From the NCBI GenBank assembly GCA_035048815.1, contig JAUCBN010000062.1, positions 6,024,001 through 6,088,000 on the forward strand: 64,000 bases of DNA, given 5' to 3'. This DNA comes from Abelmoschus esculentus. Its lineage: Eukaryota > Streptophyta > Magnoliopsida > Malvales > Malvaceae. The first letter of the stretch is position 1. Each line of letters starts with the position of its first letter. The position numbers and the translations under genes were made by a program. Shown here piece by piece: positions 57,297 through 64,000 of the stretch. The notes beneath the pieces were generated by a model. It saw only the letters and a list, made by a program, of their open reading frames with translations, did not search any database and was not told the DNA's origin.

Positions 57297-58133
57297 TTGT
57301 CAGCTCAGAGGTTGATCCAGCAAGGTTGTGAGGTTTTCTTAGCTCACGTAGTAGATATAAGGGTAGAGAGCCCTGAGTTAGAGAGCTTGAGGACAGTTTG
57401 CGAGTATCCCGATGTGTTTCCGGAGGAGTTACTCGGTTTACCTCCTGATCGTGAGTTGGAGTTCCGTATAGAGGTGTTGCTAGGTACAACACCGGTATCC
57501 ATAGCACCTTATCGTATGGCACCGACGGAGATGAAAGAGTTGAAAAAGCAAATCCAAGAGCTGTTAGAGAGAGGCTTTATCAGACCGAGTGTGTCACCAT
57601 AGGGAGCACCGATTTTGTTTGTGAAGAAGAAGGATGGATCGATGAGGATGTGCATCGATTACCGTCAGCTCAACAAGGTCACGATCAAGAACCGTTATCC
57701 CTTGCCTAGGATCAATGACCTGTTTGATCAGTTGAGAGGTGCCCATTTGTTTTCTAAGATCGATCTGCGATCAGGGTACTATCAGTTGAAGGTAGTGGAA
57801 GAGGATGTCCAAAAGACCGCTTTTAGGACGCGGTACAGGCATTATGAGTTTTTAGTGATACCGTTTGGGCTCACGAATGCACCAACAACTTTTATGGACT
57901 TGATAAACCGGATCTTTCAGTTGTATCTAGATCAATTTGTGGTGGTGTTTATCGACGATATCTTGGTGTATTCACCCTCAGAGGAGGAGCATGACTACCA
58001 CCTAAGAGTTGTTCTCCAGGTTTTGAGGGTTAGGTGTCTGTACACCAAGTTCAATAAGTGTGAGTTCTGGTTGTCAGAGGTGGCATTTCTCGGCTACATC
58101 ATTGCGGCAGATGGCATCCGTGTGGATCCTTAG
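57297..58133 (+). pseudogene. Tekay reverse transcriptase
   Basis: The domain begins with VCEYPDVFPEELLGLPPDRE and IAPYRMAPTEMKELKKQ, followed by VKKKDGSMRMCIDYRQLNKV, LRSGYYQLKV, FLVIPFGLTNAPTTFM and the catalytic VVVFIDDILVYS (the FIDD form of the YxDD box). Two in-frame TAG codons, 57600-57602 (tryptophan expected) and 58131-58133 (glutamine expected), interrupt it; the frame is otherwise maintained. Confidence 0.9.
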
Positions 58134-58145
58134 AAAATCCAAGCT

Positions 58146-58823
58146 GTGGTGGAATGGAAACCACCAAGGAATGTATCAGAAGTCCGAAGTTTTCTTGGAC
58201 TTGCCGGATACTATAAGCGGTTTGTGAAAAGCTTCTCGATCATAACAGCACCGTTGACAAAGTTGCTTCAGAAAGGGGTTCTGTTTGTGTGGAACGAGAG
58301 AAGACAAGAAAGTTTTGAGCGACTTAAGGCTTATCTTACCGAGGCACTAATCTTGACGCAACCGGAATCGGGGAAAGATTATATGGTGTTTAGTGATGCT
58401 TCCTTGAGTGGGTTAGGTTGTGTGCTCATGCAAGAGGGTAAGGTGGTTACTTACGCCTCGAGGCAGTTGAAACCCCATGAAAGGAATTATCCCACCCATG
58501 ATCTCGAGTTGGCAGTAGTTATCTTCGCGTTGAAGATATGGAGGCATTATCTCTACGGGGAGAAATGTTATGTCTACACGGATTACAAAAGTCTGAAGTA
58601 TCTGCTTACCCAGAAAGAGTTGAATCTAAGAAAGCGAAGATGGATAGAGTTGTTAAAAGACTATGACTGTGTCATAGAGTATCATCCTGGTAAGGCGAAC
58701 GTGGTCGTCGATGCTTTGAGTAGAAAGCCCATGTCAGACTTGAGAGCCATGTTTGCACGTTTGAGGATGACCGAGGATGGTGGTTTATTGGTAGAGTTGC
58801 GCGTGGAGCCCACACTAGTTTAG
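58146..58823 (+). pseudogene. Tekay RT connection and RNase H
   Basis: Starts with the RT tether VRSFLGLAGYYKRFVKSFS. RNase H follows with VFSDASLSGLGCVLMQ (first catalytic Asp), ASRQLKPHERNYPTHDLELA (Glu), YTDYKSLKYLL (second Asp) and NVVVDALSRKP (last Asp). The whole region is open; it ends at a TAG where glutamine is expected. Confidence 0.9.
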
Positions 58824-58856
58824 GAGATAAAGAGAGCACAAGCGTTAGATGAGGAG

Positions 58857-59664
58857 TTGGTAGCTCAGCTAGAGGCTTGTCAGCGAGGTGAGGTGTCAGA
58901 CTTTGAGGTACGAGATGGTGGGTTCTTGTACTTCAAAGGTCGGTTGTGTGTCCCTGCTCTTGAGGATCTGAGAGACCGTGTCTTAAGGGAAGCTCACCGT
59001 AGTCCGTTTTCTGTGCATCCGAGTAGTAACAAGATGTATCAGGATCTTCGTCCCTTCTTTTAGTGGCCTTGTATGAAAACGGATGTTTCCGAGTTTGTGA
59101 CGAGATGTTTGGCGTGTCAGCTTGCGAAAGCGGAATATCAGGTTGCTTCAGTCTATCCAGATTCCACAGTGGAAGTGGGATCGTGTGACCATGGACTTTG
59201 TCACCGGGTTACCAATAACGTTGAGGAAGCATGATGCTGTGTAGGTCATTGTTGACCAGTTGACCAAGTCGGCTCACTTTTTACCAGTTAGGATGGACTT
59301 CAGTTTGGAAAAGTTGGCTCAGTTGTACATAAATGAGATCGTCAGGTTGCATGGTGTACCTTCATCGATCATATCGGATAGGGATTTGAGGTTCACCGCG
59401 AGGTTGTGGAGGTCTATCCATAAGGCTTTGGATACAAAGTTGCACTTCAGCACAGCTTTTCATCCTCAGACCGATGGACAGTCTGAGCGAGTTATCCAGA
59501 TCTTGGAGGATATGCTTAGATGTTGTGTGGTCGACTTTGCTCGAAGTTGGGAAGATCAGTTACCGCTTGTGGAGTTTGCTTACAACAACAGTTATCAGTT
59601 AAGTATAAAGATGACACCTTTTGAGGCCTTGTACGGGCGTAGGTGTAGGACACCTTTGTGTTAG
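58857..59664 (+). pseudogene. Tekay integrase core
   Basis: The HHCC finger is visible as AHRSPFSVHPSSNK and RCLACQLAK, split by a TAG (59061-59063) where tryptophan is expected. The catalytic triad is in MDFVTGLP (D), IISDRDLRFT (D) and TDGQSERVIQILEDMLR (E). A small deletion near 59145 shifts the frame between the finger and the core, and TAG codons at about 59239 and 59662 replace tryptophan. Confidence 0.88.
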
Positions 59665-59745
59665 ACCGAGCTAAATGAGAGACGGATAGTAGATTCCGAG
59701 CTTGTTAAAGAAACTGAGGAAAAGGTTCAGATCATCAAAGAAAGG

Positions 59746-60243
59746 TTGCAAGCAGCGTTTGATCGGCAAAAAGCTTACGCGGATTGTAAGCGCAAGCACA
59801 TCGAGTATGAGTTAGGAGAAAAAGTATTTCTTAATGTATCTCCTTGGAAAGGAATCATCCGGTTTGGTCGGAAAGGAAAGTTGAGTCTGAGGTATATAGG
59901 GTCGTATGAAGTTCTTGAGAGAGTGGGACTAGTGGCTTACCGACTAGCTTTACCTCCAGAGTTAGCGCGTATCCATGATGTATTCCAGGTGTCCATGTTG
60001 AGGCGTTACCGCTCAGATCCCTCTCATGTTGTTCAGCTTGAGGAAATCGAAGTCAATAAGGATTTGACTTACGAAGAGAGACCAATGGGGATCTTGGATA
60101 GAGGAGTAAGGGAACTCCGGAACAAGAGCATACCGTTGGTAAAGGTTCTTTGGAGAAACCACGGAGTTGAAGAGGCTACGTGGGAAGTTGAGAAGGACAT
60201 GAGGGCTCAGTACCCGCATCTCTTTCTAACAGGTAAATTTTGA
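59746..60243 (+). pseudogene. Tekay integrase C-terminus with chromodomain
   Basis: Contains FLNVSPWKGIIRFGRKGKLS and LPPELARIHDVFQVSMLRRY, the integrase C-terminal region, then a chromodomain at residues about 112-163 with VKVLWRNHGVEEATWEVEKD. Chromodomains guide chromovirus integration toward marked chromatin. The 165-codon frame is intact in itself; the upstream integrase is not. Confidence 0.88.
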
Positions 60244-60259
60244 GGACGAAATTTTCTTT

Positions 60260-60273
60260 AAGGAGGGGAGAGT
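60260..60273 (+). promoter_or_regulatory. Tekay polypurine tract
   Basis: AAGGAGGGGAGAGT directly precedes the 3' LTR (TGTCACGACCC). Confidence 0.85.
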
Positions 60274-62263
60274 TGTCACGACCCGGATTCGGATCCGAGT
60301 GTCGGGTTAACCCGAGAAGTTGGGCTTCGATTTTGGGCCCGGGTTTGAGTGTTGGGCCTTGTCGGGCCTTAGGCTTTTAGGCTTGTATAGGTTGTTGGGC
60401 TTGTAGGTTGTTGGATTGAGGGTAATTTGGTAATCACCAAATTGAGATGAAAAGAGAGAGGTTTGGGGGTTTAATTTTCTGCAAAGGAATGACCTCATTC
60501 CTTTCTCTCTTCACTCTCCATCTTCCCCCACCATAGAAGCAAGAAAAGTGAAAGGTAAAAGGTTTGATCTTTAGGAGTTTTGTTTAGAATCTCGTTTTTA
60601 GGTTGGAGAGGATGTTGTAGAGCTGCAAAGGATCTATTAAAAGAGATAAGGAAGTGTTGGTATGAAAGAAGATGAAGGTTTAAGGGGGGTTTAAGGTTGA
60701 GTTGGGGATTTGATTTTAGGGAGCTTAAATCTCAGCTTTTTAGTGTTTTTAAGCTCTAGAAATCATCTCAAACCGTTCTAAATCATCGTGTATCTTTCCC
60801 TTTGTAGAGAAAAAAGTGGGAGAGCCATCTTCAAGCCTTGGAAAGGAGAAATTTTGAGGTTTAGCTTGGAGCTCGGGTTTGGTGCTTTTTTTACTGTTTT
60901 GCTTAAAGATGGTTCTACTTCAACACATAATAATCATGCATATCATGTTTTGAGTTTAAATGCATGTTTGTTGATTGGTTTGAAATGTTGGTAGCTTAGG
61001 ATGGTCATTAATGGTGGATTATGTTTATGTTGATGAACCCTTGTGAAAATGATGTAAAAATGTTTAGGATCACTCCCTTAAGGTTTAGGATCAGTTTGGT
61101 ATTAAATGGGTCGAGTTTTGATAAGTTTCTAAGTGTTTGAATAAGCAAAACTGCACATTTCGTGTAGTGGTATCGAAACACGGGCAGGGTGTTTCGATAC
61201 CGTGTTGTCCAGTGAAGGTTTGGGTTCGATACTAGTATCGAAGCGGGTTGGTCCGCTTCCGTTAACTTTGAAGTAGGGTTAAAGGTATCGATACCTGTAT
61301 CGATACCGAGTCCTCTAGTGAGGTTTTTGGTTCGATACTTGTATCGATACTATCGTTTCGATACCCCCTTTGGGAGGGTATCGATACCTGGCGTTTCGAT
61401 ACTCCAAATTGGGGTATCGATACCCCAGGGCAATTTAGCCAAGTTCTTGTGGAAAAATGGTAAAGTCACAATGTTATCTTAAAAGTTCTAAAGACTTGTT
61501 TAAACTTTAAAATGGATATTAGACCGAGAAATAGACACCTAGGCCTGTTAAAGAGATAATTGAATAATAATTGGAGTCTAATGATGTAAATTAGTATGTG
61601 GAACCGTTAAGGGTTCGTGTGGCCTATTCGAGTCACATGGTTTACTAGGAACCTTGCTTAGTGCTGGTAGGTTTCCTAGAGTATATATTATATGATTATG
61701 AGATAATTTGGTAACCTTGCTTAGTGTTGATGGGTTACTAGAGTATATATATTATATGATGATAAAACCAATAACCTTGCTTAGTGCTGATGGGTTATTG
61801 GTAATATTATGCGGAAGACCAGTTAGGACCTTGCTTAGTGCTGATGGGTTCCTTAGCGGATTATGTGGAGTGGCATGCCACGGGCCTTGCTTAGTGCTGA
61901 TGGGTCCCCTTACTTCTATACTACTATGAGGTGATATGGACACCGATATATATATATATAAGTATATATATATATATGAGATAAATATGAGTTAAGAACA
62001 TTGAGATGCTATGTGGTCTTCTCTTGTCTTGCACATGCTATGTGCTGATATATGTCATCATGATATCATGTGTTTAGGCGATTATGGTAGCGCCATCCTA
62101 TTCATGCCATGTCATCTGTTGGTTGAGTACCCACAGAGTTTTAGTAGCTCAGCGTTCGAAATGTGTTTTCGTGCGTAGGTTAAGGAGGCTTTCGGAGGAG
62201 CATCATCGTGGTGGGTTCAGCATCGTCATCTGTTGTCAGAGTACTATTATTACGCATAGTGGG
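60274..62263 (+). repeat. Tekay 3' LTR, up to the second insertion
   Basis: Homologous to 46735-48660 plus 55180-55260. It shows the uninterrupted sequence TTAAGGAGGCTTTC at the site where the first nested element entered the other LTR. It is interrupted after GCATAGTGGG. Confidence 0.93.
61645..61910 (+). repeat. Five spaced hairpins with a common loop (3' LTR)
   Basis: Counterpart of 48091-48356. The third hairpin is longer here: ACCAATAACC pairs perfectly with GGTTATTGGT. The first reads CTAGGAACC against GGTTTCCTAG. Confidence 0.85.
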
Positions 62264-63588
62264 TGTCGCGTGTCAAAAGTGAGCGTTTAGTGCAAGTGGA
62301 CACATCGAAAGTAATAAGTGATAAGTATTTTATCGAGTTATCGTCTCCTCAGGGACCGATATACTTAATATGCTTTCTTCACCTTCTTGTTTTGTAGAAA
62401 AGTAAAAACACAAGTGATTAGAGTTGATTTATCTAAACTAAAATAACTAAATAAAAATAAAGAGTTGAAATAATAGAGAGAGATGGGTTAGGATCCAGTT
62501 GTGTCGTATTGTGGAATTGATTGACTTGTCTCTATCCAATGCAATCGTATATCACTGCCTCGGCAGCACTGCAGTTTACTGCCCTGGCAGCGACAATACT
62601 GTATGTCGCGGCAATCCCTTGCTCGTGGGTAGACTTTACCAAAGTTCGGCAAAGTGTCATTGGATGACTCCGCTTATCCCTAAGTTAGAGTGCTGTAGAT
62701 GACTAGTCCTTGATGATACCTCCCGGCGTGAACCAATTATACTCACCAACCAATCTCACACTTCTTTTAGCTGCTGAAACTCTTAACCTATCCATAGGCC
62801 GAGTTAGTATTTCGCGATTGAAACACCGTACTTACCCCTTTCGTGAATCTAACTCTCCCGAGCTTAGATAAATGGATGATTCACAATATCCTCTCCCGAG
62901 CTCAATTGTGAAAACAAGGAATAACAAAGGATAAGTAAACCTTGATAACTTTATTGCATTGAATCAAAGACAAAGTACAATCTCCTCTCACAAATACTCG
63001 ACAACCTTCACCTAATCCCTAAGAAGGTTTAGAACATAATGGAGAAAAAGAAAACAAGACTAGAAATCGGCTCTCTCCCTAGGTATTTCGTGTATTGTAC
63101 ATTGGGTGGCTAGGTCTTTATATAGGCTAGACCTAGGGCAAACCTTTCCTAAGTAGAATACAACTTGGAGTATGGAACAAGTCAAGTACATAATTAAAAT
63201 ATTTCCAAGTTTGATTCGGCTAAGGGGGCTTTCCCGCGTGGTCTTCCTTTGGGCTTTTCCTTGTGCTAGCCAGCTCCGATCCATGGGCTTTAAGTCCAGA
63301 CACGTTCCTTGGATTTTTATCTTTCCATCGCCTATAGTCTTGCTTCCTGTCTTTCTGCTGCTGCCTCGGCATCAGGTCCTGCCTCGGCCTTGTCACTGCC
63401 GCGGCACTGGTTCTCCTGCACAGATATGAAAATGCAGTAAAACGTGTCTTTTTCTATAAATATTATTTATATGAGCATAACTTCTAAATATATCACATTA
63501 AGCACATGCATTAGTCCGAGTGGGTATATATTTGGTGATGAATGCCCATAAAAGGAGTAAAAAGTGATAGTGTGTTGAGCACTTATCA
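62264..63588 (-). repeat. LTR of a second Athila-like element (1325 bp)
   Basis: Full-length homologue of 48661-49996, TGTCGCGTGTC..CACTTATCA, in the same minus orientation. In element sense it is the 3' LTR, followed at 63589 by a polypurine tract complement (CATCCCCAAACTC). Confidence 0.92.
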
Positions 63589-64000
63589 CATCCCCAAACT
63601 CGAACTATTGCTTGTCCTCAAGCAATGCAAACCATCAATTTTCCGAACTCTACTCTCTCTTCGTCTTACATGTCCATCTATTCTCCCCACCATAACTAGG
63701 CATATTCTTAAGCCTTAACCATTCGGTTGCCCAATGGTTTTCCTAGAAACAAACTATAGGAATTGTGAGTGTGTGTGTTTTTATGGACAAGTTGATTAAA
63801 GGCTTTCTTAGACAAACTCTAAGTTCAAGACAAATAGAATTTGGTTAAGTGTTTCTCTTCTTTTCAAACACCAAATCTTGAGCCAATCTCGGGCACCTCA
63901 AAGACTTGTGTTTTTCTTTTCACTACATTCCTTCCTTCTTTTTAATACTCCTTAAAACATACTAGAGCCAATTTCGGGCACCTCTAGCATGAAGAAGAGA
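63589..64000 (-). mobile_element. Internal 3' region of the second Athila-like element (runs off the window)
   Basis: Parallel to 49997-50410 with small differences. The element's genes, other LTR and right target duplication lie beyond the window. Confidence 0.9.

Larger units (their letters stand above)
46735..62263 (+). mobile_element. Del/Tekay-type chromovirus retrotransposon, both LTRs interrupted
   Basis: Ty3/gypsy element with order LTR, Met-type primer-binding site, gag, protease, RT, RNase H, integrase, chromodomain, polypurine tract, LTR. Without the nested insertion its 5' LTR is 2252 bp and its internal region 4768 bp. The 3' LTR is entered at 62263 by a second insertion and leaves the window. 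TTTTT precedes the 5' LTR, so no reliable target duplication can be read. Coding frames are broken by at least ten stops and three frameshifts, so it is inactive. Confidence 0.92.

Overview
This is a plant nuclear window: AT-rich, with spliced genes (GT..AG introns), few genes, and most of the length made of transposable elements. The gene set (plastid thioredoxin, ARGOS/OSR, DIPP-type Nudix), the Ty3/gypsy families and the TATCGATA-rich LTRs suggest a dicot, and I infer Malvaceae, probably a cotton-like genome. That placement rests on family resemblance recalled from knowledge; no search was run.

Three host genes look intact. (1) 13132-15822 (+): a four-exon CITRX/TRX z-type plastid thioredoxin, 172 aa. 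(2) 20768-21043 (-): a single-exon ARGOS/OSR organ-size protein. (3) 39939-43532 (+): a four-exon NUDT16-like Nudix hydrolase, 173 aa. A matrix metalloproteinase pseudogene (1694-2119) is cut off by an LTR.

Layout. 1-5.6 kb: AT-rich DNA with the MMP pseudogene between two direct repeats, an LTR remnant and a gag relic. 5.6-7.8 kb: degenerate hAT-like sequence. 7.83-12.62 kb: a Mutator-like element (MULE) with 149-bp terminal inverted repeats (TIRs) and a 9-bp target duplication (TSD). It carries a piece of the chloroplast gene matK fused in frame to the MULE transposase N-terminus, and an opposite-strand zf-GRF gene. It sits in one copy of a tandem duplication whose other copy preserves the empty site, just upstream of the thioredoxin gene. 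16.7-21 kb: small DNA transposons and the ARGOS gene. 23.2-31.7 kb: a complete gag-only Tat-like LTR retrotransposon on the minus strand (TSD TTCGT). 31.7-39 kb: several MITEs with exact TSDs. 43.9-46.7 kb: a hAT mosaic, an LTR relic and a LINE relic.

46.7-64 kb is a nest. A Del/Tekay-type chromovirus retrotransposon (+ strand, decayed polyprotein) has both LTRs interrupted by elements of one Athila-like family, both on the minus strand and inserted at positions only 75 bp apart in LTR coordinates. The first nested copy (48661-55174, TSD GGAGG) is complete but has lost pol; the second starts at 62264 and leaves the window.

The points most worth following are the matK-MULE chimera and a set of five spaced hairpins in the Tekay LTR that share a loop but have different, self-complementary stems.
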